A stretch of DNA of 38,166 nt from Alphaproteobacteria bacterium (GCA_029880245.1 JAOUOR010000011.1:1-38166), one strand, 5' to 3'; shown: positions 7,512-16,063, counted from the stretch's first letter. The notes: generated from the letters alone by a model not told the origin. Program-made: numbers and translations.

Positions 7512-8996
7512 CTATCGATCAAGGCGTAGCGCCACAAAACGCACATCGCCGCCCCGATTGACAAGCAAAAGAACCGACTTACGGGCATTAGCTTTCGCCT
7601 TTTCGATGATATCAAGCGCATCTTCCGGTGTTTCAACAGGTTGCTGGTTGATCTCCACGATGACATCACCGGAATCCAGCCCCTTATTTTCTGCCTCGGA
7701 AGCCTGTTTCACATCATAAACTAATACGCCTTTAACATCGTTAGGGATCTGAAACGCAGAGCGATCTTTATCCTCAATAGCCTTAAGCGTCATACCAACG
7801 CTTTCCACTTCGATGCCAGAGCTTTTCGGTTTATCCTCGGCGCTTGGCACAAGCCCTTCATCTTCGGCCTTTTCAAGTTCACCGACTGTAACATGAGCAG
7901 AATGTACTTTGCCATCCCGCCAATATTTAACAGTAGCTTCGGATTCAATGCCGGCTTCGGCCACATAACGCGGAAGCATTTTCATCTCATCAATGGCATT
8001 GCCGTTAAATTCGATAATAATATCACCAGCTTCCAAGCCGGCTTTCTCGGCAGGTCCGCCTTCCGTTACACTGGCTACTAATGCGCCGCGCGGTTTACCC
8101 AGTTCAAGGCTCTCAGCAATTTCTTCGGTCACGGTTTGAATACGAACGCCCAGCCAGCCTCTTCGTGTACGCCCATATTTAATAATCTGGTTAATCACAG
8201 GCTTGGCCAAAGAAGAAGGGATAGCAAAGCCAATTCCAACCGACCCCCCTGTGGGGCTAAAAATGGCGGTGTTAATGCCAATCACTTCGCCGCTCATATT
8301 GAACATCGGTCCGCCTGAATTCCCGCGGTTGATCGAGGCATCGGTCTGGAGGAAATCATCATAGGGACCGGCATCAATGTCACGAGCACGGGCAGAGAGA
8401 ATACCGGTGGTCACACTCCCGCCCAGGCCAAAGGGATTTCCGATCGCCATAATCCAGTCTCCCACCCGCGCCGCGTCACTATTGCCAAAGGGCACAGCCA
8501 CTAATTTAACATCTTTTGCATCTACTTTTAAAACAGCAAGATCAGTTTTCTCATCGGTACCGATGACTTCTGCTGGCAATGAAGTATCATCAGAAAGAAT
8601 AACCTTTACTTCATCCGCATCACGTATCACGTGGTTATTGGTGACGACATACCCGTTTTGTGCATCAATTATGAAACCGGAACCTAGCGATGTATGGGGC
8701 ATAGAAGGCATGCCGCGCCCTTGACGATCCATGAATTCCTCGAAAAAATCCTCGAAAGGCGAGCCCTCAGGGAATTGTGGCATTTCCGGAAAATCACGCG
8801 GCATAACCGGTTTTTGCGTAGTCGAGATATTAACCACAGCGGGTGTCAGCTTTTCCGCTAAATCGGCAAAGCTGGCAGGAACCATCTGAACTGCCGGAGT
8901 TGCCTGACCTTTTGCCAGAGCGTCACCTGTTACAGCCAATGAGAACCCGGCAATCATTACAAATTTTACAACTGCAAAAGATCGTCCTTTTTTCAT
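7512..8996 (-). CDS. degP: Periplasmic serine protease/chaperone, Do/DegP family
   Basis: The 494-residue protein has a signal peptide (cleavage after about VTGDALA), a trypsin-like domain and two C-terminal PDZ domains (about 280-370 and 400-490). The catalytic triad is visible: His in VVTNNHVI, Asp in TDLAVLKVD and Ser in NRGNSGGP. The family degrades or refolds misfolded envelope proteins. Two ATGs are adjacent; the second (8996) lies 7 bases from AAGGAG, the first (8999) only 4, so I chose the second. It is the third gene of an hflK-hflC-degP operon, and HflKC also works in membrane protein quality control. Confidence 0.93.
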   Translation of the reverse strand: MKKGRSFAVVKFVMIAGFSLAVTGDALAKGQATPAVQMVPASFADLAEKLTPAVVNISTTQKPVMPRDFPEMPQFPEGSPFEDFFEEFMDRQGRGMPSMPHTSLGSGFIIDAQNGYVVTNNHVIRDADEVKVILSDDTSLPAEVIGTDEKTDLAVLKVDAKDVKLVAVPFGNSDAARVGDWIMAIGNPFGLGGSVTTGILSARARDIDAGPYDDFLQTDASINRGNSGGPMFNMSGEVIGINTAIFSPTGGSVGIGFAIPSSLAKPVINQIIKYGRTRRGWLGVRIQTVTEEIAESLELGKPRGALVASVTEGGPAEKAGLEAGDIIIEFNGNAIDEMKMLPRYVAEAGIESEATVKYWRDGKVHSAHVTVGELEKAEDEGLVPSAEDKPKSSGIEVESVGMTLKAIEDKDRSAFQIPNDVKGVLVYDVKQASEAENKGLDSGDVIVEINQQPVETPEDALDIIEKAKANARKSVLLLVNRGGDVRFVALRLDR

Positions 8997-9042
8997 CATA
9001 AAACTCCTTGTTTTGCTCTGTTGTGACTAAGGTTTATAAGCC

Positions 9043-10005
9043 TTATGGCTGTTGTTTGTTAAAATGTTTAAAGAATTCGCCATCCGGCGTCAGAATCATG
9101 CGTGTATCACTATTGCCCATTGTGTTTTTATAGGCCTCCATTGAGCGCAGAAAAGAATAAAACTCCTTATCGACATTAAAAGCATCGGCATAAATCTTGA
9201 TAGCCTGACGATCACCTTCCCCTCTGATGATCTCTGAATCACGGCGTGCTTCCGCAAGAATGATATCCCTGTCTTTTCTGGCTGTCGAACGAATTTCAAG
9301 GGCCTTTTCCTCACCCTTGGCTTTTCTCTCCGTAGCACGCTCGGCCAAAGCTGCGTTCATCTGACGAACAGTTGAGTCTCTCAATTCCTTGGTTAAATCG
9401 GCGCGCACAATGCGCACATCGATAATATCAATCCCCAGACTGTCATCCGTTACTTTTTTATTGACGCGGTTTTTAATGGCTGCCATGACAACAGTCCGTT
9501 GTTCCGAAAGCAATTCCGGCAAAGTCGTGTCACCAAGTACAGCTTTAGTAGAATCGTTAACAATACTTTCGATACGCTTATTTGCATTATCGACCGTGCG
9601 CAAAGTCTTCATAAATTGCAGAGGGTCCACGATGCGGTATCTCAAGAAAGTATCGACAATAATCGGCTCCCCGCTGACATTACCAATTGTGGGTTTAAGA
9701 TCTGTGTTGGCTTCATTTTCTTCATTCTGGTCTTTTTTGGGTTCCTCAACGGCCTGTGACTTAGAGCTGGAAATAACAACCTGTTCGGGATTTGGATCAA
9801 TCGAGAGTATCCGGCGGTCAAAATAACGGACATTCTGGACAAATGGCAATTTGAAGTGAAGACCCGGCCCTCTTGGCTCACCTTTTGGCTGACCAAGCTG
9901 AAGGACGATAGCCTGCTCCCTTTGATCCACGGTAAAGAAAGACTGGGAACCGATCAAAAGAGCCAGTGCCAGTATTACAAAGAGGACTAATAATTTTGTA
10001 TCCAT
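9043..10005 (-). CDS. hflC: HflC, SPFH/band 7 modulator of FtsH protease
   Basis: The 320-residue protein has one N-terminal membrane anchor (about residues 4-24) and a band 7 domain with FFTVDQREQAIVLQLGQP and YRIVDPLQF, then a helical region rich in Ala, Glu and Arg. HflC pairs with HflK to form a large periplasmic cage around FtsH. A charged insertion of about 30 residues (roughly 83-113, rich in Lys, Glu, Asn and Pro) breaks the band 7 domain before the VDTFLRYRI strand; most HflC proteins lack it. It lies 26 bases after hflK and 43 bases before degP on the same strand. Confidence 0.93.
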   Translation of the reverse strand: MDTKLLVLFVILALALLIGSQSFFTVDQREQAIVLQLGQPKGEPRGPGLHFKLPFVQNVRYFDRRILSIDPNPEQVVISSSKSQAVEEPKKDQNEENEANTDLKPTIGNVSGEPIIVDTFLRYRIVDPLQFMKTLRTVDNANKRIESIVNDSTKAVLGDTTLPELLSEQRTVVMAAIKNRVNKKVTDDSLGIDIIDVRIVRADLTKELRDSTVRQMNAALAERATERKAKGEEKALEIRSTARKDRDIILAEARRDSEIIRGEGDRQAIKIYADAFNVDKEFYSFLRSMEAYKNTMGNSDTRMILTPDGEFFKHFNKQQP

Positions 10006-10031
10006 AATCGATCTATTTCCTAAATTATTGA

Positions 10032-11201
10032 CTATTGTTTTTTCGCTTTGAGCTCATTTAGCGGCAAATAAGGTACAACGCCTTGTCCCCCATCCTTTGA
10101 GTCCATAATAATTTTTTGCGCATTACCCAAAACCTGTTCCATTGTTTCGATATATATGCGCTCCTTGGTTACATCCTTGCCACCCAAATAGGCCTGATAG
10201 ATCAGACGGAAACGCTCGGCGTCCCCTGTTGCCTGCGCAATTTTTGACTGCTTATAGGCTTCGGCTTCCTGACGGATCTGCGTGGCATTACCGCGAGCGG
10301 TTGGAATAATTTTTTCCCGCTCGGCCTGAGCCAGATTTTGCGTTTCCTCGGCAATCTGATAGGCTGACTGCACGTCCTGAAACGCTTGCTGCACGTCTGG
10401 ATGTACTTCGGCCTTGTCAATTAGAACCTGTTTGACGTTCACACCGGAATGGTATTCATCCAGATTTTTCTGAATAATGTCCTTAACCTTAGAAGCAATT
10501 TGGGCACGGCCCGTAGTGATGACCGGAAACATCTCAGTTTGACCAACAACCTCACGAATTGCGCTTTCTGCCACCTTTTTTATTGTTCCTTCCTGATCTT
10601 CGATCTGGAATAGATAATCCTCGGCCGATTTGATATCCCATTGTATCGTCATATTAAGTTCGATGATGTTACGATCCGCTGTTAGCATCAAACTTTCGTC
10701 ATTAACACGAATCTGCGTGGTTCCCATACGCGAAGAGATAGCTTCTCTTAAGCCGATATTCATGCTTTGCTGCTTTGTAACCTCGACCTTGGTCATTTGT
10801 TCAACCGGTGCGGGAAAATGATAGCCCAGACCTTCTTGATCTATCGTACGTGACCAAGCCCCAAAGCGCTGGATCACACCATGCTCACCCGGATTAATGA
10901 TGTAAAACCCGCTCGCCAGCCATAAAGCAAGTACAGCCAGTAAAATCAATAATAGTGCTGTGCCGCCTCCCATATTGCCGGGAAGGACTTCACGCAAACC
11001 ATCTTGGGCATTTTTAAGAAAATCATCCAAATCATTTGGGCCGTCTCCCCTGCCGCCGTGATTACCGCCACCACGATGACCCCCACCATTATGATTTCCC
11101 CACGGGCTTTGACGCTTGCCTTTTCCTTCTCTGGAGCCTTCACTATAATCCCCCCAGGGGTTTTTACGTTTTTTACGGTCTTTCTCATTATCGTCAGACA
11201 T
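10032..11201 (-). CDS. hflK: HflK, SPFH/band 7 modulator of FtsH protease
   Basis: The 389-residue protein opens with a Gly/His/Arg-rich cytoplasmic tail (about 1-55), a single membrane helix at about 81-100, then a band 7 domain starting at FYIINPGEHGVIQRFG. A long helical region with AQAEREKIIPTARGNA follows, with a C-terminus ending PYLPLNELKAKKQ. This is the usual HflK layout, including the glycine-rich N-terminus absent from HflC. It is the first gene of the hflK-hflC-degP operon and is divergent from mrp; the 82-base spacer must hold both promoters. Confidence 0.95.
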   Translation of the reverse strand: MSDDNEKDRKKRKNPWGDYSEGSREGKGKRQSPWGNHNGGGHRGGGNHGGRGDGPNDLDDFLKNAQDGLREVLPGNMGGGTALLLILLAVLALWLASGFYIINPGEHGVIQRFGAWSRTIDQEGLGYHFPAPVEQMTKVEVTKQQSMNIGLREAISSRMGTTQIRVNDESLMLTADRNIIELNMTIQWDIKSAEDYLFQIEDQEGTIKKVAESAIREVVGQTEMFPVITTGRAQIASKVKDIIQKNLDEYHSGVNVKQVLIDKAEVHPDVQQAFQDVQSAYQIAEETQNLAQAEREKIIPTARGNATQIRQEAEAYKQSKIAQATGDAERFRLIYQAYLGGKDVTKERIYIETMEQVLGNAQKIIMDSKDGGQGVVPYLPLNELKAKKQ

Positions 11202-11283
11202 GATATGGCATTTTCCTATAGTTTCAGATAGAAGGTAACAATATCTTTTTTACAACGTAAAGCAAGCCTTGAAGGGTGAAATT

Positions 11284-12405
11284 TTGTTCAGAAAGCAAAA
11301 AGACAATTCAAAACCTGTTTATGAGGCGCTCGGCCATATTATTGATCCGGCCTCAAGGCAAGATATTATATCGGCAGGCATGGTCACTTCCGTGCAAATG
11401 GACAAGGCCGGTCATGCGGTTGTGGTTATCACTGTGGATGCCGCGCAAGGCTCTGCTCTAGAGTCCTTAAGACAGGACGCGGAAAAAACTGTTAGTGCTT
11501 TGAAAGAGGTTAAAAAGGCAACTGTTATCCTCACGGCGGAAACCAAATCCGCACCGCCGCCCAAAGGGCCTGATCCGCACGGTATGAATAAAAACCCGCC
11601 ATTGAATATTCCCGCGCGCCATATTATTGCCGTGGCTTCGGGGAAAGGCGGCGTTGGGAAATCAACCGTTACGGCGAATCTGGCTGCTTATATCGCCAAT
11701 AAAACAAGCAAGGATTATAGTGTTGGTCTATTGGATGCAGATATTTACGGACCCAGCCAGCCTGTGATGATGGGCAAGGCGGATTACAAGCCCGAACTTG
11801 ATGAAAGCAAAAAAATCCAGCCACCCATGCGTCATAACATCAAGATGATGTCGATCGGCTATATGACTGATCCGGATAAAGCCCTGATCTGGCGCGGGCC
11901 GATGGCACAAAGTGCATTTTATCAGATGCTGCGTGATGTCGCTTGGAGCGATAATGTAGAGGGTAAGGAGGTGCCTTTGGATTTCCTGTTTATCGATTTG
12001 CCGCCGGGGACTGGCGACATACAATTAACTTTGGCGCAAAAAGTTAAACTTACGGGCGCGATTATTGTTTCCACGCCGCAGGATATCGCCCTGATTGATG
12101 CGCGGCGCGCTGTGCAGATGTTTGAAAAAACAAATGTTCCGATTCTTGGCATTATCGAAAATATGAGCACCCATATTTGTTCGAATTGCGGGCATGAGGA
12201 GCATATATTCGGGCATGGCGGCGCGAAAGATGAGGCAAAAAAACTCGGCGTTCCTTATCTTGGCGGGATCGCCCTGTCCAAGTCTATCCGCACCCATTCC
12301 GATGAAGGCACGCCTGTGGTTTTATCCGATCCGGAAAGTGCGGAAGGCCAGAGTTTTGCAGAAGTGGCGGAAGGGATTTTTAGACAACTCCTTGTCATCG
12401 CCTGA
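11284..12405 (+). CDS. mrp: Mrp/ApbC-type iron-sulfur cluster carrier ATPase
   Basis: The 373-residue protein has an N-terminal MIP18/DUF59-like domain (about 5-85) and a P-loop ATPase domain with the deviant Walker A ASGKGGVGKST (about residue 118), LLDADIYGPSQP and FLFIDLPPGTGD. A CSNC motif in the C-terminal part is the expected cluster-binding pair. The family binds and transfers Fe-S clusters. No ATG or GTG is available. TTG at 11284 follows GAAGGGTG with good spacing, while TTG at 11269 has no visible site, so I chose 11284. It faces folA tail to tail across a palindromic repeat and is divergent from hflK. Confidence 0.9.
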   Translation: MFRKQKDNSKPVYEALGHIIDPASRQDIISAGMVTSVQMDKAGHAVVVITVDAAQGSALESLRQDAEKTVSALKEVKKATVILTAETKSAPPPKGPDPHGMNKNPPLNIPARHIIAVASGKGGVGKSTVTANLAAYIANKTSKDYSVGLLDADIYGPSQPVMMGKADYKPELDESKKIQPPMRHNIKMMSIGYMTDPDKALIWRGPMAQSAFYQMLRDVAWSDNVEGKEVPLDFLFIDLPPGTGDIQLTLAQKVKLTGAIIVSTPQDIALIDARRAVQMFEKTNVPILGIIENMSTHICSNCGHEEHIFGHGGAKDEAKKLGVPYLGGIALSKSIRTHSDEGTPVVLSDPESAEGQSFAEVAEGIFRQLLVIA

Positions 12406-12418
12406 GTTCCCTAACGGC

Positions 12419-12484
12419 GTCATTCCTGCAAAAGCAGGAATCTTTTGGGTCTGGCATTCAGATCCCTGCTTTCGCAGGGATGAC
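12419..12484. repeat. Palindromic intergenic repeat (type A) between mrp and folA
   Basis: Begins GTCATTCCTGC and ends GCAGGGATGAC. Each end forms its own hairpin: CCTGC-aaaa-GCAGG, and CCCTGC-tttc-GCAGGG. It lies 14 bases after the mrp stop and overlaps the last 27 bases of folA. Related copies are at 18552, 22292 and, more diverged, 21509 and 32550. Confidence 0.85.
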
Positions 12485-12985
12485 ACGTTTTTTCAAAGTT
12501 ATGAAACTATAGGGCGGGTCATGGTCTAAATGGTCTTCGCGGGTCGTTTCCGTCCATTCATCTATATTCAGGTCTGGAAAAAACGCGTCACCATCAACTG
12601 CTTTGTGAACTTGTGTAAGATGGATAGTATCCGCCTTATCCAAAGTCTTCTTATAGATTTGCGCGCCGCCAATAATAAAAACTTCTTTATTTGTGCGTCT
12701 CAGGGCATAGTCAATTGCCTCTTCCGGCGAAGCAAAAACTGGCACATTTATATTTTCAGGCGGCGTGTAGCCTGAACGGCTGATGACGATGTTTTCCCTG
12801 CCCGGTAAGGGTTTATTCAAATAGCCCAGCACTGATTCAAAGGTGTTACGCCCCATAATCACAGGATGCCCCATCGTTAAAGCTTTGAAACGCTTAAGAT
12901 CTTCGGAGATATGCCACGGCATTTTGTTATCCATGCCTATGCAGTTATTCTCCGCCATGGCCACTATAAGAGATAAAGTAACCAT
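12458..12985 (-). CDS. folA: Dihydrofolate reductase
   Basis: The 175-residue enzyme reduces dihydrofolate to tetrahydrofolate with NADPH and regenerates the folate oxidised by ThyA. The start SLIVAMAENNCIGMDNKMPW has the usual substrate loop; PVIMGRNTFES and the EVFIIGGAQIYKKTL cofactor region are clear. The last eight residues, VIPAKAGI, and the stop are encoded by the type A palindromic repeat, so the C-terminus has been extended or replaced by the element. It starts 6 bases after the thyA stop, and the two are surely co-transcribed. Confidence 0.95.
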   Translation of the reverse strand: MVTLSLIVAMAENNCIGMDNKMPWHISEDLKRFKALTMGHPVIMGRNTFESVLGYLNKPLPGRENIVISRSGYTPPENINVPVFASPEEAIDYALRRTNKEVFIIGGAQIYKKTLDKADTIHLTQVHKAVDGDAFFPDLNIDEWTETTREDHLDHDPPYSFITLKKRVIPAKAGI

Positions 12986-12991
12986 AATTCC

Positions 12992-13786
12992 CTATACCGC
13001 CACGGGGGCTTTGATATGGGGGTGGGATTCATAGCCGACAAGCTCGAAATCCTCGAATTTGAAGTCAAAGATGTTCTTAACGTGCGGGTTTAGGTGCATC
13101 TCCGGCAACTTATAAGGCTCGCGCGAAAGCTGGAGCTGTGTTTGTTCGATATGGTTGGAGTAAAGATGCGCATCGCCAAGCGTATGGATAAATTCGCCGG
13201 GTTTCAGTCCCGTGACCTGTGCGACCATCATGGTCAGAAGCGCATAAGAGGCAATATTAAACGGTACGCCTAGAAATATATCGGCGCTGCGCTGATAAAG
13301 CTGGCAGGAAAGCTTGCCGCCGGCCACATAAAACTGGAAGAAACAATGGCAAGGCGGCAGCGCCATCTTGCCGATCTCCCCGACATTCCAGCTACACACG
13401 ATCATGCGGCGGTCATCGGGATTGGTCTTGATGCGCTCTATCACATTGGAAATCTGGTCGATCTCGCGCCCGTCCGCCGTGCCCCAGCTTCGCCATTGAT
13501 GCCCGTAAACAGGACCCAGATCACCGTTCTCATCGGCCCACTCATCCCAGATGGACACGCCGTTTTCCTTCAGATATTTGATATTCGTGTCACCTTGCAG
13601 AAACCATAAAAGCTCGTGGATGATGGAGCGCAAATGACATTTCTTGGTGGTGACGAGCGGGAAACCCTGCGCGAGATCAAAGCGCATCTGATAGCCGAAA
13701 ACCGAGCGTGTGCCCGTGCCTGTGCGGTCTTCTTTTACCGCACCATTATCAAGGACATGCTGCATGAGATCGAGATATTGTTTCAT
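12992..13786 (-). CDS. thyA: Thymidylate synthase
   Basis: The 264-residue enzyme methylates dUMP to dTMP with methylene-tetrahydrofolate. The length equals that of E. coli ThyA. The catalytic Cys is in [14 protein letters not shown]; the dUMP-binding region has [20 protein letters not shown] and the N-terminus has [20 protein letters not shown] strong site (AAGGAG, 7 bases before the ATG) supports the start. It forms a two-gene operon with folA. Confidence 0.97.
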   Translation of the reverse strand: MKQYLDLMQHVLDNGAVKEDRTGTGTRSVFGYQMRFDLAQGFPLVTTKKCHLRSIIHELLWFLQGDTNIKYLKENGVSIWDEWADENGDLGPVYGHQWRSWGTADGREIDQISNVIERIKTNPDDRRMIVCSWNVGEIGKMALPPCHCFFQFYVAGGKLSCQLYQRSADIFLGVPFNIASYALLTMMVAQVTGLKPGEFIHTLGDAHLYSNHIEQTQLQLSREPYKLPEMHLNPHVKNIFDFKFEDFELVGYESHPHIKAPVAV

Positions 13787-13859
13787 AGTTACGCTCCTTA
13801 AGATTTAATGGACCCTGATTATAAGCGATTCTTTTGTGAGATAATAGCTTTACAAAGCA

Positions 13860-13996
13860 CGCCTAACGTCATAGAAAATGAGTGCAATATTTTTGAGCAC
13901 AGAGCGTTTAGAGTGAATGAGGCGCTAGGAGCGAAGTGTACCTTGACGTACATGAGCGACGAAGCAACGATATTCAGGCTGAACGATCCAAGCTCT
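13860..13996 (+). other. Structured non-coding stretch upstream of tRNA-Ser
   Basis: Between thyA and tRNA-Ser this stretch contains small hairpins, CGC-TAGGA-GCG (near 13922) and TGTAC-CTTGAC-GTACA (near 13938), inside a run of purine-rich, GCGA-repeating sequence. I recall similar sequence near genes in other alphaproteobacteria but cannot name an RNA family. The overlapping 71-codon ORF (13808-14023) runs into the tRNA and has no ribosome site, so I treat the region as non-coding. The strand is uncertain. Confidence 0.4.
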
Positions 13997-14001
13997 AATA
14001 A

Positions 14002-14094
14002 GGAGACTTGGCCGAGTGGCTGAAGGCGCTCCCCTGCTAAGGGAGTATAGGGTTAATAGCTCTATCGAGGGTTCGAATCCCTCAGTCTCCGCCA
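14002..14094 (+). tRNA. tRNA-Ser(GCU)
   Basis: The acceptor stem GGAGACT pairs with AGTCTCC, followed by G and an encoded CCA. The anticodon stem CTCCC/GGGAG encloses loop CTGCTAA, giving anticodon GCU for AGC and AGU codons. A long variable arm and the GGTTCGAATCC T-arm are present, as expected for a class II serine tRNA. Confidence 0.97.
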
Positions 14095-14151
14095 TCCGCC
14101 TTCGCTTACGCTTCGGCGAGATTGACGAGACGAAGCTTAGAGAAGCGGATG
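14093..14151. repeat. Long imperfect palindrome touching the tRNA-Ser 3' end
   Basis: CATCCGC (14093-14099) matches GCGGATG (14145-14151) in reverse. Further inside, CTTCG and CGAAG can also pair around a GAGATTGACGAG loop. The left end overlaps the CA of the encoded tRNA CCA. It may be a processing or termination structure, or a repeat end. Confidence 0.65.
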
Positions 14152-14188
14152 CCCCGTCGAAGTGTAAAACGGAGTAACGAAGACGGGC
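14151..14188 (+). repeat. Second inverted repeat directly before the GIY-YIG gene
   Basis: CCCGTC (14153-14158) pairs with GACGGG (14182-14187) around a 23-base loop. It ends 8 bases before the ATG at 14196, so in an mRNA it would occupy the normal ribosome-binding position; no other ribosome site is visible. Confidence 0.6.
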
Positions 14189-14195
14189 AAATAAA

Positions 14196-14435
14196 ATGTT
14201 CTATGTCTATATTCTTCAAAGCATTAATACACCTGAACATTTCTATACAGGACTTACTGTCGACTTAGAAAAACGCGTTGATAAGCATAACTCCGGAAAA
14301 TCTATTCATACCAATAAATTTAAGCCTTGGAAAATCAGGACCTATATGGTTTTTGATGAAAAAGAACGTGCAGAAAAATTCGAAAAATATTTGAAAACAT
14401 CCTCAGGCAGAGCTTTTGCAAAAAAGAGATTTTAA
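14196..14435 (+). CDS. Mini GIY-YIG nuclease-domain protein
   Basis: The 79-residue protein is a bare GIY-YIG domain: FYVYILQS and FYTGLT give the two tyrosine strands, with LEKRVDKHNSGKSIHTNK and the KPWKIRTYMVFDEKERAEKFE helix typical of the small UvrC-like (YhbQ-type) group. The family may cut branched or damaged DNA, but most members have no assigned role. It lies 101 bases after tRNA-Ser, behind two palindromes, and its last four bases overlap the end of the convergent membrane protein gene. The compact tRNA-palindrome-GIY-YIG layout suggests a small mobile or domesticated unit. Confidence 0.85.
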   Translation: MFYVYILQSINTPEHFYTGLTVDLEKRVDKHNSGKSIHTNKFKPWKIRTYMVFDEKERAEKFEKYLKTSSGRAFAKKRF

Positions 14436-14929
14436 CTAAATCCCATCCAGCCATATTCTTTGGCTGAGATGTAGTAAAAGAAACCATGAAATGTTAATAG
14501 ATGGAAAACATAGAAAGACAGCGCAATATAAATGCTCTTATTTGTGAAGTATTCTGGAAATCTTAGTTGTAAATCGCGAGTATAAAGGTGAACTTGAGTA
14601 ATAACAAAGATTGGACTAAAAGCTCCAATAATTAAAACACCAAGAAAAATATAACTTAGGAAATCCGTGATAATATCTGAACCTGTCATCCAATTATTGT
14701 AAATTCTGTATAAGAAGGCAGAAATGATACATAAAAGCAAAACAGAGATAGACACCCCCATACTGGGGCCATATTGGTGGTGCAGTTTGTATGTTTCATA
14801 GGGATCATCAGAGACAAGAGCTTTACGATAAACATCACGAACTGCCGTTGGCCCGATTAAAATAACGAGCAAGATAACTAAGATTATAAAGACCTTTTGT
14901 CCAATAATTGTAATATCACCTTCAAACAA
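14432..14929 (-). CDS. Four-helix membrane protein of unknown function
   Basis: The 165-residue protein has about four membrane segments (residues 11-27, 57-75, 88-110 and 132-152), with charged loops such as RDVYRKALVSDDPYETYK after the first. I do not recognise a family, and there is no enzyme motif. It converges on the GIY-YIG gene with a 4-base overlap at the 3' ends. The 141 bases upstream are AT-rich and hold no gene. Its base composition is more AT-rich than that of its neighbours, which could mean horizontal origin. Confidence 0.6.
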   Translation of the reverse strand: MFEGDITIIGQKVFIILVILLVILIGPTAVRDVYRKALVSDDPYETYKLHHQYGPSMGVSISVLLLCIISAFLYRIYNNWMTGSDIITDFLSYIFLGVLIIGAFSPIFVITQVHLYTRDLQLRFPEYFTNKSIYIALSFYVFHLLTFHGFFYYISAKEYGWMGFS

Positions 14930-15070
14930 ATTTTGTCTCCAGTTTCAGGAAGAGCAGTGCCCTCTTATGTACTTCTCTTATGACATGCCCATATACCACC
15001 AAAATTATTTCGATATATTTTACAACTTTCACGCAAGCATTTCTATTTTTCATTTTATTCTTCTTTAAAA

Positions 15071-16057
15071 TCACCCACTAGCAGCCCGTTTCAACCGATC
15101 ATTAATCGCGATACCGATGCCCTTCTCCGGCACGGCCATCACGGCGATACGTTTATGTTCGGGTTTATCCAGATCACGGAGCATGGCAAAGAGATTACTG
15201 GCGGCCTCGTAAAGATCACCTGATTCGCTTAAATTCCGGATCATCGTATCCGGCAGGCTTGAGGCCGCGCCGCCGCCCTTCATCCCCATAAATTTAATAG
15301 AGCCAAAAGCCAGCAAGGCTTCACCCTCTTCCAGATCAATAGCATTCAAGCGCACCGCACACTCCGGCGCGTAATGTTTCAAAAGCTGCCCCGGAGATTT
15401 GGGCGTATCGGTTGCGCCCAGATCATAAGAGACTTCCTCACCCAGAATGCGGGCAATCTCCTCGGCGCTTATCCCGCCGGGCCTGAGGATGAGGGGATGT
15501 TCTCCGCTGCAATCCAGCACTGTTGATTCAAGCCCGACCTTACAGGCTCCATCGGCCAGAATCAGATCGATTTTATCGCCCAGACTTTTTGCAACATGTG
15601 CAGGTGTTGTCGGGCTGAGGCTGCCTGATATATTAGCGCTGGGCGCGGCGATGGGAAAGCCGCAAGCCTTAATCAGATCCCGCGCGGTTTTGTGGGTGGG
15701 TACGCGCACGGCCACTGTATCCAGACCCGCCGTGACCAGATCAGACAAGCCGCTATCGCTGCGGCGCTTTAGGATCATAGTCAACGGACCGGGCCAGAAA
15801 TTCTGCGCGATGATGCGTTCCTTGTCTGAAAGCCCGGCAATTCTTGATGCCTCTTGAACGCTATTTACATGTACGATTAAAGGATTAAAGCTGGGCCTGC
15901 CTTTGACCTTGAAAACTTTAGCAACTGCCGTTCCATTTCGTGCATCGGCAGCAAGGCCGTAGACTGTTTCCGTTGGGATGGCAACTAACCCACCATCCCT
16001 TAATATTCTGGCAGCTTCTTCGATGGATTGAGGCGTGGGCGTTACGATTCTAGCCAT
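15071..16057 (-). CDS. L-threonylcarbamoyladenylate synthase, long Sua5/YwlC type
   Basis: The 328-residue protein makes threonylcarbamoyl-AMP from Thr, bicarbonate and ATP for the t6A37 modification of tRNAs reading ANN codons. The YrdC domain (about 8-200) has GGLVAIPTETVYGLAADA, KGRPSFNPLIVHV and GFPIAAPSANISGSLSPT. A linker follows, then a C-terminal Sua5 domain (about 225-325) that includes PKSPGQLLKHYAPECAV. This two-domain form is the Sua5/YwlC (TsaC2) type rather than short TsaC. It sits 6 bases after anmK on the same strand. Confidence 0.93.
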   Translation of the reverse strand: MARIVTPTPQSIEEAARILRDGGLVAIPTETVYGLAADARNGTAVAKVFKVKGRPSFNPLIVHVNSVQEASRIAGLSDKERIIAQNFWPGPLTMILKRRSDSGLSDLVTAGLDTVAVRVPTHKTARDLIKACGFPIAAPSANISGSLSPTTPAHVAKSLGDKIDLILADGACKVGLESTVLDCSGEHPLILRPGGISAEEIARILGEEVSYDLGATDTPKSPGQLLKHYAPECAVRLNAIDLEEGEALLAFGSIKFMGMKGGGAASSLPDTMIRNLSESGDLYEAASNLFAMLRDLDKPEHKRIAVMAVPEKGIGIAINDRLKRAASG

Positions 16058-16063
16058 AGCATT

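Noticed and set aside
12194-12529. 111-codon plus-strand ORF over the end of mrp and the repeat
   Set aside because: It is a different frame of mrp and of the palindromic repeat, with no ribosome site.
13808-14023. 71-codon plus-strand ORF before tRNA-Ser
   Set aside because: It runs into the tRNA, has no ribosome site and is composed of the structured repeat-like stretch.
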